This document shows, in pieces, positions 1 to 14,240 of a stretch of 64,000 nt of DNA. The translations under genes were made by a program, and so were the position numbers. The notes under the pieces are model-generated. The model worked only from the letters and a program-made list of their open reading frames with translations, had not been told where the DNA came from and ran no database searches. Origin of the DNA: Datnioides undecimradiatus (Eukaryota > Chordata > Actinopteri > Lobotiformes > Datnioididae); the NCBI GenBank assembly GCA_008933995.1, contig WARS01002740.1, forward strand, positions 1 through 64,000, given 5' to 3'. Positions within the stretch are counted from its first letter, which is position 1. Every line of letters begins with the position of its first letter.

Positions 1-3000
1 CTACTCAGACACCGATGGCAGGGAGTGACTTTCAACCTTTTTTGACAGCCCCCATCCCATCTACCAAACCCCCGACCATTATGTCTCCCATGTACATCCA
101 GCTGTGCATGGATCACTGGTGTTCACATGCTAGCAACCAAACAAAATCAGGTCATCAGCTTATCTGAGCTGCAGGAAGTACCGAGCCTTGATCTTCCTTT
201 TTTCTTCTGGGGTGTGTTTATACCCATATCAGGCCTGGGGGTGCTTTGTTTCATGGCCACTCAGGAGTGAGGCGGAGATTTCAGATGGGCCCCCACAGAG
301 CTGTCACAGCCCACTTCAGTCTAGACAGCAGGCACCACATAGGCCAGTGTAGGATCAGGTCACGAGGGAGGGGGGATCAATCATGCATATACACATGCAC
401 AAACACCTTAAAAAAAAGGAGATGTAATCTGGCATGCTGCTCCCAACTTCTGAAACAAAGCATATAGTCAGAATCTATTTTATCTATTTTTACCAGAAAA
501 GGTTTAAATTGGGCAGCTTCATCACAACAGCAATTAAAAGTTAATGTAGCTGTTATTTCTTTCTGCCACCACGTATTTGCTTTGAAGATTTAATTCCCAT
601 CAGATAGATCACTTGCCTTGGTGAGTTCTTCTCGTGTATCTTACACAATGTTTGCCTTTGATGTTTGACTTTTTCACTTGTACATTTTTCATACACGATG
701 CATTATAGACACTACTTTGTTCTTTCTTCTTTGTAATCAATAACTCACAGATCTCATTGGAGCTCAACTCCATCTTTACAAAACAACAATTCATCTGTGC
801 CTGGAAGATTTGGACTTTTTGAGGAACTCAGCCGTTGCTTAAAATAAGCAGCACCTTTGAATTTTTATTAGGCTTTAGTTTTTTCTTGAACTTTTTTTCT
901 TTGAACTGTCAGGAATAGGCTGGGCATTTACTTTAATAAACATCTGATGAATCCACCCATCATGAGCCCACACTCATGTTTGACAGCACCCCTATTATTA
1001 CGCAACTTATATTCTATGCCACTCTGAAGCTGTTTCTGTATTTTGCAATATTTAGTTTTCTAATTTATTGATTTTTTTTTAAAAGTTTTATCACCTGAAT
1101 CACAATAACCGCATGGTGCTCAATGTCTCTGTAACAAAGGCTAGCTGGCATTTTCTGTTTTATCTTATTTTATTTTTTGTCTGCGTCTTCTGAGCCAGCC
1201 TTCAAACAAGGCTTGTCTTGTCTTATGCTAAGTTATAGAGGTGCTAGAAATAAATCCTCATATTGGGATGACATGTACCATATTGTAACCAGCACTGCAA
1301 CAACTGCAGCACATTTTTTGTATTTGTACTTCTTTGTTTATTTTAGTAAACCTGATCTTTAGATAAAGAACCCATTTTATTAGACTATTATTAGCTGGAA
1401 AGCATTACATAAACACCTTTCTTAATGTTAAAATCCTTAGAGTCCACATTAAATCACTATCACAATTATTCATTCCTTTCGACAGTCAAAAGTCAGAGTC
1501 ATTTTATAATGACTTTTTGATTAACTGCTAATATTTTTCACAGAAATGCTACTGCACGCCTTGGAGTGGGTTGAGACATTGAGAAATGAGTAGGCAGAAC
1601 CTGAACTAGTAACTGCAGCTCACAAGCCAGGACACACAGTGTTGTTTGTAGCAAAGGCACTGGGGGATAAGGACAACAACATTTAGTATCTCAAATAAAC
1701 AAAATGCACCCTCTGAATATGTTGCAGCCACAGGCTATAGCAGGTGCACATTTCATGGCAGGTTGCTGCGTAACCAATAGTTGCATGTAAGATCTGAGTC
1801 CCGCTAACATGCTAATGGTGGATCCTCCCACAGTGAGGATCGCTTTGAAGGTCAGCGTGTTTTTAATATAAAAAATGGTAAATCCTCACCTTGTTGTTTC
1901 TTACCAAATAAGAAAATTGACCCACTCAGCAGAATAACATAAATTGCCAATGGCTTCCAAAACCTTTTGTTTTATCATGGTTACATTTTTATTACATTTA
2001 GGCACAAAGACAGGTGATATTGAGGAGATCGTGGTTTGAGTTAAGTAAGGTATTTGGCCAAGGTTAGGGAAACATTGTGGGCTGGGTTGAAAACACTGCC
2101 TTTGTTATGGTTAGGAACTTAGCTACATTGCGAGATTGCGACAGAATAGTACTTAGATGTGTTGCAGCATTCTGATATGCATGGCTGCATATATGTTTTA
2201 GTTTATGTGTTTGTGTGCAGGCACACTGTATGTGAAACAATGCAAATGAAGCAGCACACACCCAGACCTTTTCTCTGGGCACTTGAGAGTTGGCCTCCTT
2301 TTCTTCAGTTGAAACTGTGTTTTATAATTAAAAGCTCATCTTCCATCCACCTGCTCTAGATGCGCAGCCTTCTCTGTGTGTCACAGAGAGGTAGCACCTA
2401 CAGCTGGACAGCTTGCACTGAGGAAACCTTGATAAAAAAGCACATTTGTCACCATCCACATCTGCAAGTTTTTTTATTACCTCACATAGATATGAAGTTG
2501 AGTTTTTTGTTCCTTGCAAGGATGTTGTTGTTAAGATTAAAAATGGTGAAAGCCTTTTACTGTCTTAAAGCTACAATTCATTCCAAGCAAAAGTGGCAAT
2601 TAAATCAACAAAATCAACTCAGCAGCACAGATTGGTATAAACCTACATATAATTACACCCCATCCTTTGAACTGGCATTTGACCAATGTTGATACAGTTG
2701 TTGTCTGACTTCTTTTCAAAGTTTTTACCTTTTAACATCACTGTTTAGCGTTTATGGAGCACCTCCATTTACTGAAGTCCTTTCAAACTAATACACTGCG
2801 ACCTTACAGTGGCAGTGACAGATTGCTGGTTGCAAATTACATGCAAACTGTAGTCATGTCAAAAAGCATCATTACTCTTAATTACTTTATATTACATCTC
2901 GCTGCCTTATTAAGCCTGCCTACACTGATTATGCAAGCAAAATGAGCTTTTTTGTCCTGCGAGGAAAGAATTATTTGAGTATTTTGTGTCACTCAAGTGT

Positions 3001-6000
3001 GGGCTTGTTTGCAGGCTGTGTGTTTTGTGATTGTGTCTCTGTTTGGGCTTGTTACCATTTCATTTCCGAGTTTGTGTGTGTGTGTGTGTGTGTGCGCATG
3101 TGCATGTCTCTCTGCGTTTTCATTTTGGTTCACAATGAATGCTCTGTTTTTCCTCCTCCCTTCCTATCACTCTCCTCTCCTGCTCTCTCAGACAGATGAC
3201 ACCGGTAGTTGGCAAATGATTCACAATGCCCACACTGGGGGCTTAGGTGTGGAAACAGCAATAATGAATTTATGAGCACTAACTGTGTTTCTGGTACTTG
3301 TAAATTTAAATTCTCCAAAAGATATACACTCTGACCCCAACCGTCACCCTCACTGGTTTTGATTAATGTCAGTGGTTGAATACCACATGAGACAGTGCTG
3401 ATTATTTTACTCTTTTAAGCTTGGCTGGAGCCGGAAGCAGTTGCAGCTGAATTAGACTAATGTTTTGACACACGACTGCCGGAGAATAGGAAGATAGAAG
3501 CAGCGAGGCAATGGCCCCTTTACTGATCGGCTGAAAAATTGCGCCAAGACAGCATGACTCCCAAAGGCCATCATCAGTTGGATGTGTTGTAAAGAAGCTT
3601 GGAGGATATGTCAAGTTAATGTAGCAGCATAGCATGTAAAGATAATAGATCTCATCTAGCACAGCAGCTTAAGTGACCCATGTGAATTCCAGTCACATTC
3701 ATCTTAATGCTAAATTGACCCCATTTTCTTTCTGTGAGTTTGGTTTAGTTTGATTTTATTATGGTTGTGTCATAGACTGTGCCCATGAATAAACAAGAAA
3801 GCCATAACTGAGACAGAGTTGAAGCTGAGTTACAGCCTGTGTACACAGAAGATACTTTTAATCAATACAGCTGCCTACATGGAGTGTGAAACGGCTCACA
3901 CATCGCTAATGTTATACATGCATAAACATGACGCAAAGTTAATTTTATTTTTCCAGATTTTCCTCCATTTTCCTTTCAAAGTACATTACAACTACACAAA
4001 ACTTGGATGACCTACTCACGATATTGTACCTGAATAGGATCAGTGCCAATGTGCAGAGAGAGGACTAAAGCTGCTGGTGTTCTGCTAGTTATTCTAACCA
4101 AGCGATGACTTGTTCAGTCTTAACAGGGGACTGACCCACTCCCTAACCCAACTTAATACTATCCCTATCTGTATTGTAAAACCATATCTGTGTCCTTTAG
4201 AATGTCTTCTTTCAGAGGTGTAATGGACTGGGGGTGTCTTCTCAGCAGCCAAAGACCCTACTAAATGCTAATAATAGAATCAAGAGAAACCTTACAGAAA
4301 GTCCGGACTGAGAGAAAATGGTGGAATGAAAAAAATCCTTTTTAGCTTCAGAACCATGCACATTTATTAATGTACCGTTTGGCCAATTTAAAGCTGTTCT
4401 CATGGCTGTAGGTTCTAACTTGACTCATGTAGATTAGCATGAACATTTAAACAAGCCCTCTGCCCCTGCTTTCTCTGCTAGTAGGGATGGCAGGTTAACA
4501 AACATTTTGCTAATGTTGCTAATGTTGTTAACATAGTGGATGGGATCCCTCCCTCTCTCCGCTCAGATTCCCTGCTGCTTCTCACATTGAGCTTACTGTG
4601 TAGACATGGTGTTATGCTTGAGATATTGCAGTGGACATTCTGGAGCTGTCATCAGAGTAGATTTATACTACAGTAGAGCACAGGACTTGACTGAAGCCAC
4701 AGAATGAGAACAGCTGTGGCGTCTGACCAGGTAGTCTCTTGCGTCATGCTTAAAACACTGGACTTGTGTGTTTTTTTAATTTCTTTAAAGAGTCAGTAGG
4801 ACAGATGGGTTATAATATATCAGAAGTGCAAAAATATACTTTCTGTCAGCATTAGCAACCTGCAGTCTATGTGTATGAAATACTGCCCAACCACGATGTG
4901 GAGTAGATGTTTTTATATTAGTTATTAAAACGTGTCGTCATATGTGTCATAATGTGTAGATAATGTTATACCTGTTGTCACAAATGTCTCTACGTAATTA
5001 TGTTTTATCTTATGGCCTATAAAGATCTAATTATTTGTTTCAGATGTATTGACTTGTAATGAAACTTAGACAGCACATAAAATACACATAAAACAAAGCA
5101 CACAGGAAGCAATATGGTAGCTGCAGCTGATTTTCTGTCAAGCAAAACATCCTGTCAGCAGTCTGCTTTTGATATCTGAAGATTCATACCTTTCTGGATG
5201 TCACAAAGTTGTGTGTCACATTCAATTTCCTCTGACCTATATATGAGCTCTTCAGATCTGACAACACTGAGCAAATAATTTACACATTCATAGCTTTTTG
5301 TTATTTGAGCCACTGATCTAAAAAAAAAAAAAAACCCTGGGAGTGACAAAGTTTTGCAGGAAATGAAGGCCTTTTTTCATCTGTGGCATACAGAAGTCCA
5401 GAGCTGACAATTGTCAATAACAGGCTATCTAATGATATCTAATGATCCAGAATGCAGGCCCATGTATTCAAATAACCTGCATATTTATGTTTTAGAAGCT
5501 AAACACTACACTATATTTGTGTCCTTTGCTAATTAATTAAACAGTCGAGATATTTTTTGGCATTGTTTTCTGTTAGCTTATTGTTTCAATTCCAGACCAT
5601 GACAAATATTATCCCTGCTAAAGCTCAACATGTTATCGCTGTCATTGAAAGCATGTTACTTTGTATGCAAGTGTTGGCATTTAGCTTCAAACAGCTTTCA
5701 GAACCACTAGCTGCTAGGTTTGTTCTGTAGTCGGTACTGAATCAGAATATGTGCTGAAATCCACTCCACCTCTATGTGGTCACTTTGTTATTCATAAGCT
5801 TTAAATTTAGATTTTCACACATTAATAATTGAATGTGGAAAGTTTATTGATGGCTCAGGAAGTGTACAGTTTTGCAGTTGGTTTCCTCTGGCCAGTGGCT
5901 CACTTCTTTTTCTCTAACTTGGCTCCTTGCTGTGGAAGCCTATGTTCGCTGCTCCATCCATTATGTGCTTGGCCAGCACCGCCTGTTTACACCACTACAT

Positions 6001-9000
6001 TATTTATTTCTTGTTTTTCACATTTTCAGCATAATTGAGAAATTGTGTTGGGGATACCTCGCCAGAAGACAAAAATGAGCCATCTCTATTGTCATGGAAA
6101 GCAGTCACGCTGCTGGAAGTATTTATTCCCGGTGGCAGTGGTTGGATGAGTCCATCTATCCCCTCCCATCCACTTTCCTCCTTTCATGTCCTCTGCTTTA
6201 TGCAGCAGACACAGCAAACATTTTCTGACTTGCTCACATGGAAAATGTGACATTTACGGGAGAGATTGTCTCTCCGCCTGTGCTTTGGACTTTGCGTTGT
6301 GTGTCATTTGAGGTCTATAAGTGAAAGGCTAGATTGGTGGGCAGACAAGACTTTTTAGGGCCATGAATAGAATGTTACCCCACTACTCCCTACTGAATTG
6401 AAAATGTAAAGCTGAAAAAATCCCCACCGACCAGTGCTCACCATAAAATACTGGACATAACCACTTTGCAGCACATATGTAAATCACTCCCTCTATGGTT
6501 TTTAAAAACGAAAACGGCTAATTGTCCTCTTCATCACTGTATCCTAAAACTATTGAAACTATAAATCGGGACACTTGTCTTTGCCTCTGGCAATGAGAAA
6601 TTTCTATAGTGTACCAGGGGGTTGCTTCCCCCCTCAGGTCTGGCAAACTATTAACTGCTGGTTGATTTAAAAGGCCTGATACCAGTGCTCCACTGTGGGA
6701 ACGCCTCACTAGACACCAGATTTAAAAACTCTCTATACTGTACAGAAAGAGAGATTTATCTGCCTGTGATAGGCTCATCAGCATTGTGTGAACTTATTTT
6801 GCTGGAATGTGATGTATGCTCATTTATATGTAAAATCCCTGTACCACAGCTATAGATATGTTGTTAAAATTTGTATTGTATAAGTAATAACAGGGGGATT
6901 GTGAGGATCAATTCAAATTGGAGATCATATTTGAAAATTAATTTCTAGAAGTGGTTACATTATGCTACTGTATGTTTTCTCTCTCACTCTCTCTGTCTCC
7001 CGTTCAGAGCCTGGTTAAAAATTGTTTGTTTGCAGCAAATAATATTATAAAGGGTACGGTCTAGACTTGCATTGTATGAACAATGCCCTAAGATATCTTC
7101 TGATTTTGCACTACATTTAAAACTGAACTGATGTAAAGTACTTCTAATAATTATACCTCTGTCTCACCAGGTGCCTCATTCAAAACTGAGATGAATTTCC
7201 AAGTTCTGTCTTGAAGAAATCTCATAGATCTGTAGTCTAAAGTCCCAGTACACTTGTATCTTTGTGTAGGGTGGCTGGTATCTCTTCTCCGTTTCTACTC
7301 TTTTGATTGGCCCATATGACTATGATGTGTAGTTGTCAAGGTAAATTCTTACCATTATGGTTAGTTCACTGCTCCAGCCAAACAGTTCCTCTCACCATCT
7401 TAGATAGGATGAAGGCCAAACATGTCTTATAAAAGGTGAATTAGTAAAGCAAGAAAATATTGGAATCACTTTAGAAAAAGCACTCAAATTTAACAAACAA
7501 ACTAAAAAGCAGAACCCGCAGTACATTTTGAATTAGTTTAAGGTCTCCATGGTGGCTGCTGGGTTAGGCTTAGATTTGCTTTTGCCTTTGACATTGTAGA
7601 ATATGACCGATGTGACAGATGAGTGGGTTTGGTCTCTCTGTGGTATCATGACATCACTCAAAAGTCATTTAGTGATAAATTTCTCTCTTGTTTGTTTCAT
7701 CTCCCTTTAAGTGTAATTACGTTTCTCCAGCCTTGGTTATTGAAATGGAGGATTCATGCCACATCTTTGCCATCACGGTGATATCAAATCAGTAGCAGTA
7801 TTACACTGGATTACACGGCCATTCATTTGTGAAGCATGTATTAAATGCTGCTGTTTATTTTAATTAAAAGTGATGTGGCTCTATGGTGTGTTAAAGTGCC
7901 CGTGCTGAGACTTCAAAGTATGACTTCACTTTTCTGTCATTAATATGGTCCTTGTCTTTACAGCTACAGAAAGAAACATTGCCTTTATTCATTACAAAAC
8001 ATCATTTATCAAAGTGTTATTTACCCTAAACAAATGTGTTTATTGTTGGACCTGAGAGGCATTTCTGTCAAAGGATAAGCAGTACATTTTAGGGATAGAG
8101 AAATAGTATAGGGTGCAGTGAGATGTGGAATTTAGAACTTGGTTTCAAATATTGGAAAATACAAGGAGTCCCACTGGATGTAGGTTTTCATTAAAGAGAC
8201 AATTATAATGATGTGATTAAAATGAAGAAAGAGAGAATGAGGGAAATGACTGTATTCATAAGACCCATACTGCACATTCTATTAGCCTGCCGCTGCCGCC
8301 GCCACCTTGAATAAATATGCTTCCTGATGGGTCCCAACACTACCCGCCATTGTAATGGAGTCCCAAATTAGATGTTGGTTATTCTAGTCATCATAATGAA
8401 CCCGCTGACTGGGAGCGCTCAACATATCTGCTGCAGTGAAATAGTGAGCCCCCAAACACAGTACTGCAGATAATTAGGCTTTTTAATAAGCTGGACTTGG
8501 CTATAAACAGGTCTGAAGGAGCCATTCTTCCACATTTAGAGGGTCTTAAACAGGCTCACCCATCAACCACCTCAGTGTGTTGTTGAAACGGCTCTGATCT
8601 TTGTCTGTTTAGGTCAGGTCCATGGGAGGTTGGACATGTAACAATACTGCACAGTGTAATGATTTGTTGGCATTTCATGGTTGCGTAATAAGTAAGGAGG
8701 ATTTTTAACATTGCAGTGCAATTCATGAAGAGGTTTGCTCCAAGAAGAGGTCCTTTTTGTGTATAATAGAGATGTTAACTTGTAACATAAAATTGCAAAT
8801 TTTACATATAGAAACCATTTGGATTACATCAGTTACTTTTTAAAATACTTCATAAAATGATAATGGTTGTGTTAGTTAGTTAGTTGCGTAATGCTAAAAA
8901 TCTTTACAAACATGTTGTCCATTTCAATGGAGAAAACTTCCTGGAACACATAGAATATTTGAGAAATTATAAAAGGTATGAATGAAGAAATAGCCAGAAT

Positions 9001-9391
9001 GCCCTGATTCAGTTCAATAATTTGATGCTTGAATGAAGTGTCCATCCTAAAAAAATGTGAAAGGTGTTAATCACCAAAAAACACAAACACAAAAATTAAA
9101 GTAAAGAATTAATTTGTAGAAAAACTTGAATTTTTTGTAATGGAAAGAATGAATCCTTTAACAGGGATGTGTAGGACTTGATTTTGAAATCAAACTGATT
9201 CGTCATTGCTTCAACTGCCTTATTTTCTGCATCAGATTATTATTTCCTGCCTTTCACATGCCAGTTTATCCCAATGCACGGCTGTGGCTATTAGAATATT
9301 TGAGATTTGTAGTATAAAAGTGCTGAATACTAGAAAAGCCCTCTATACGTACATTTCATTTACTATTCTTCTGAGTTCTGACTTCTTCTGA
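1..9391. other. Non-coding DNA, no recognised gene
   Basis: This stretch has short open frames on all strands, but none resembles a known protein and none has convincing exon structure. It is AT-rich with the usual teleost simple repeats: (TG)11 at 3073-3094 and A15 at 5320-5334. Two parts, about 3420-3660 and 8281-8545, have balanced composition and many homeodomain-like ATTA/TAAT cores without simple repeats. They could be conserved non-coding elements, discussed under findings. I cannot tell whether the stretch is intergenic or intronic. Confidence 0.6.
3073..3094. repeat. (TG)11 microsatellite
   Basis: Eleven uninterrupted TG units are followed by an imperfect extension (CGCATGTGCATG). 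It produces cysteine-valine runs in the overlapping frames, so those frames are artefacts. Confidence 0.95.
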
Positions 9392-9535
9392 GAAAGACCA
9401 TATTTTAAGCATGTACGATGTAAACCGTTCAACCATGCGCAAGCACTTGGAGACAGTGGCACAGAAAAACTTCCTTTAACAACCTTGGGCAGATGCTGGC
9501 TCTTGGTGGATGGCCATCTGGCTTGACTGTTTCCC
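9392..9535 (-). mobile_element. Decayed fragment of teleost interspersed repeat (same family as 59600-60275)
   Basis: The block reads in the same order as 59681-59826. Shared landmarks are AGACCA near the start, a CAAGCACTTGG core, GACAGTGGCA(C/A), TCCTTT(T)AAC, ACCTTGGGCAGAT and GGCCATCTG(C/G)CTTGAC. I judge roughly three quarters of positions to be identical by eye, with one gap around the AGGCAGAA segment. The GAATTGAATT tail of the other copy is missing, so this is an internal fragment. The strand is assigned from the tail of the longer copy. The family is very abundant in percomorph genomes; I do not assign a Repbase name. Confidence 0.75.
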
Positions 9536-10813
9536 CGACATTCCTGTTGCTGACTGACTGGAAAAAAACTACTCATACTTATCATTGTCATTGTTTCATT
9601 GTCACTGGTCAAGTATGACTTCACATTATTTGCAGCGTAGTCCCTAGTTTCAACCTGAGCTGAGATCTAATCAGCCAGACTAACTGAAAACACTTCTGTG
9701 GTAGTGAGTTTAAATGAAGACATGCAGCAGGCATCACAATCAAACCAAAATGCCTGATTTGTCTGGTCATTAACTCTTGTCAGTCCATTAGTCTGCAGTT
9801 TTTGGGTATGTTTCTGATGGTTTCATATCATGTGCAGCCTGTCAGCAGAGTACCTTGGAAGGAGCGCCTACTGTTTTGATGACCCTCTTTTCTCTTGATA
9901 AACCAGATTTTTCTCCACAAACTTGTCTCCACTAAAGCTCTGGGCTTAACTCTTGGTGACTGATGGCAACAACTGGAGCTCTCATTGCAGCTGGCTCACA
10001 GCTTACTGGCTGTGGCATTCACTCAAACACACTCATAAGCACACATGCAGCTTAAATAAAGGAAGCTTTTGGTGATTATATAGAACATTGGAAACTAGTA
10101 TTTCTGGCACTGGCTGCATTATTTTCTGTACAGAGAACCATTATTGTGATGTCCTGAAAAGTGTGAATGCTACACTAATACATTAACTTTCATCTGAACA
10201 AATCCATGTGGTTTGTACATGTTTTCAGTGTGTTATACTGAATAATTTTACAGTATGTGAGATCCTAGCATTATTGCAGACTTGATGAAATTTTACATTC
10301 AACATCCTTATAATAGCTGCACACAATACTAACATAATATATATATATTAATCTCCCTTACATATATATACTGTGTTGGATTACTGTGTTTCTGATGGGG
10401 GACACGATTTTTAAATAATATTACAGTTCAATCAGGCTATTTAAAATAATTAATTAATTCATTTTCAGAATCAATTGACAATTATGTAAAACAATATTAG
10501 TGTTTACTTTATATTTAAACCTACCTCAGGACACCACCCTGAAAGACAGGGAAATGATGGCTGATGGCTATTGATGGCTGTTGTTTTAGTGCACTTAACA
10601 ATAACAAATCAAGTTGGTACTCTGATTAATAATTAATTTAATTACAATGACCAAAGTGACTAAATCAGCGACTTCTAAAGATGAAAGGACTTTTTCTGTT
10701 GACAGAGAAGAGGTTAACATTATTCAGTCAACATTAAACATGCAGCATGTATGTCCAACAGCAAATACAGTATGAAACTAAACAAAGCTAATTTAAATGA
10801 ACTTTTACAGGTT

Positions 10814-10816
<3 letters not shown>

Positions 10817-10848
<32 letters not shown>
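10817..10848. repeat. (GT)16 microsatellite
   Basis: Sixteen uninterrupted GT units between GTTTAG and GATTTTG. Confidence 0.97.
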
Positions 10849-10850
<2 letters not shown>

Positions 10851-13800
10851 TTTTGTGAGAAACAAAAAGAGCTGATTGTATGGGCTAGGCATGGAAAGAA
10901 GCAAAGAAAGAGGAGCTACTGGCCAAAAGAAGATGTTGGTTGAGATGGAATGGTTTGACTTAAACACAGATCAGAAACAGACTGAGTGTGGTCCAATACT
11001 GCATGGATTTTGCCTTCCCTCTGTGTGTGTATGTGGCCATGTTGAAGAGTAAGGTAAAGTTTAAGTAATGATGGAACTAAGAACACTGTAAAGCATACTA
11101 TAACCCAGTGGATATCCAATTACCTAAGTATAAACATTACACATGAGATCATTTTCTCACTGGACGTGGGCCTCTGTGGCAAGGTGTACTGAGGAAAGGT
11201 TAGTGAAAGATGATGGTATTAGAAAGGGCAACATGTTACTTTGCATAATCAAAACCACTATCTCTTTCAAATCATGATTACCAGTTTTTCTAAATCTAAC
11301 AATATATGGGGCATAGACCACAGGACATGAGCCCTGGTCTCCATTGTCAAAACCCTGAGCTTTGTACACTAAACCAGCCATGTCCTCATTTTGGCTTGTG
11401 GGCAGCATACAGACTTAATGTTGATGTAACAAAGCTCTAAAGTACCTATTGAAATCATAAAAACTAAAATATAGTATCAACTAATGATATGACGATTATT
11501 TAATACATAGTGTGTATGCTAGCAGCACTTAGAGGTGTACTTGTTTAACTCCCTGTCCCGTGTTGTTGAAGGCAGACAGCCATGCTCTGTGGCTTTCCTA
11601 TCATCAACAAGACAGTGAGTGAGCTGTCTGTGCAGCATCTTTGTCAACTGTCACCAGCAGGGAGATTCGGCCAAGCAGAAAGACCTGGGGTTATTGAGTC
11701 CTTTCGATAGTGTCAGTGCACAGAGAGCTTGTAATCTGTCTCCAAGGCTCCAGCCTTCTCACCCAGTAGTACTCTTCTGCCCGCCTGACTAATAGTTCAT
11801 CACACCAGCAAGCCAGCCCTCTCCTTTGCGTGTGCTGACTCATTCAACAAGTCTTTATTTTTGCTGTTTGGGTTGAACATCAGCAGGGTGATTCTTCAAG
11901 AAGTTAGAACTGTTGCAGTTGACCACGTCATTTCTTTTAGTATACCTCAAAATAATGCTCCAACTGTCAAGTGATGTTGAAATGCAAAGACTATACAACT
12001 GATCAGATTAGGTTCACTGATTGTAAGATTGTACTCTCCGTTCTTAGACTCACAGACATCTTGGACAATTCAAACTACACGCTACACTGCACATTTATTG
12101 TGATTGACACAAGTGCTGACTTAGATACTTTAGATTTAAAAGTGTTTACATCTGTGATGGATCGGCCTTGTAGCTTAGGGGTCTTTACACCAACCACCCT
12201 TGGAGTAGGTTGAGTGGTTTGTGCAACACAATACAAAATGCAACAATAAATCATTCTAAATTTGCCACAGCTTTGATTTGCATATCAGAGCAACTTCTCC
12301 ATAGCAACAGTGGTTGAGGCTGCTAACACCCATCTACTATATCAAACTGATGGAGAAAAGATTATAAGATATATTTTTGACAGTAATAACTGTCGACTAA
12401 CTCTGAAACAGGAAACTGCTGTAAGAATGCTTCTGGAATCAGTAAGTCTCACCGCCTGGTAACTAATCTGCGGGACCGTTATAGAATATGCATTTGCATT
12501 TTTTACATCCTACTGTGTCAGTTGTTCAGTGGGTGGTTAACTTGAAGATGGTTAACTCATGTGATAGCCTCATGGTATGTTATCATGAAATCTTTTGATT
12601 GTACTTTTAAATAAGATGCCCTGTTATTAACTGAGATTTTAAGACCTGAAGTTAATCATATTGTTTCTCAGCTGCTGTAGGCTCTGTTTGTTAGTTATTC
12701 AATCAATAACCTTGAAATTCTCTTAATAACAAAAGCATTATGGGTTGTGAGTCATCATGGTTGCATATAGTTCCCTGATTTCACCTTTAAATGAAAGACA
12801 GTCATTGTCAACGTAGAGTTATTAATTTCTTCTTGTGTTATCCCCTGCACATTAATCTTCTAATTGTGTAACAACATTACACAGTGTTTTATGTGTTAAT
12901 CTGTGTGGGTGGGACTGGCTGAATACACATTCTAATATGTGTACATTTGTAAGCCAGTCAAAAAGTCACTCAGGACCGAATATTGAACAGGATTCTTGGT
13001 GCTTTTCTGAAACTGTGTGGGAGACTGAAGTGCCTGGTGCCATTCTTATATTCTTAGCTTGTATCCCTTCTTGTATCATTGAATAACCATGTGGAGATAA
13101 ATATGCTGCAAAGCATGCGTGAATGAGTTGTATTTATGTAGCTGACAACATTCACAACCTTTATTCAGTCATATCAATGTCATTAAGTGTGCACTATATA
13201 ACTGCTTTAAAGTTCAACCATATTTGGTTCCCAGTGCTGGGAATCTAAGCACGCTGATTAGGAGGATTTTTTAAATTTTGGTGTTTTGGGCATTATGGAA
13301 CATAGAGGTCTGACATCAGTGTGTGGGGGTGTTCTGCAGTTTGCTTAATTGTGGTTATCAAGTGCACTGAAGTCATAGCAACGTGAACTGTGAAAGAAAG
13401 GTGGGAAATTCAATTAACCTTCATTTGTAGTTATAAAAAGAGACTGACGAATAAGGGCCCTTATATAATCACAAAAACAATGACCCATGTAAAATCACAG
13501 TAATTTAATAATCGGTTATTTTTCTTCTTTATCATATAAGCACTTTACCAATATAATAACAGTCTACTGGAGACATTCAGTATTCTGAGCCTCTGTTGTT
13601 GTGTTCTCAGATGTGGCCTGTATTTGGCTGTGAAAACTACAGCAGGAACAAAACATTTGGCTTAGTTGGGATGTAAAACCCAGACTTGGTTTGAATTTAT
13701 TAATTTTAAAAAGTCATTAGAAATGGAAACATGGAAACTTTTAAAAGGTTGTCAGCAGACCAGAGCTGTATCATTACACTACTAATGCAAACTATATTTG

Positions 13801-14213
13801 AGCCAGTGGAGCTCTGTACTCTAATTTTGCCTGTTCATATAAAGACAGTCTGTATGTCAAAGTAATCTAATAGCAGTCCTCTTATCTGAAGGTGAAAAGT
13901 ACACATATGGCTTCTTTACCGTCTTGTTGGGAACTTATGCTGAAGAACTGTCAGTGATTACAAGAAAGTGGTCAGTCAATCCAAGGAGATGGTGCCTCAC
14001 AAAACCCAGATCAACATGTCAAACTATGCAGTGTTGACCAAATATGATTCTTGTAACTGGATTGTCTGTTTTTAAATAGGCCTCAAATGTTTTCAGTGTT
14101 CTGTTCAGGTGTAACATAAGACCATTGTTTCCTGTTTCAAAATGGAAGAGCCCAAACTAAAGAAAACCCAGTTCACAGTATGTCACCCACCAACCAGAAA
14201 AAATCACATTCTG

Positions 14214-14240
14214 TTTTTTTTTTATTATTATTATTATTAT
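14214..14240. repeat. T10 followed by (TTA)6 tract
   Basis: A homopolymer T run merges into six TTA units ending before TTGTTCCC. T-rich tracts of this kind can mark the 3' end of a decayed retroelement, but no element is visible next to it. Confidence 0.85.
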
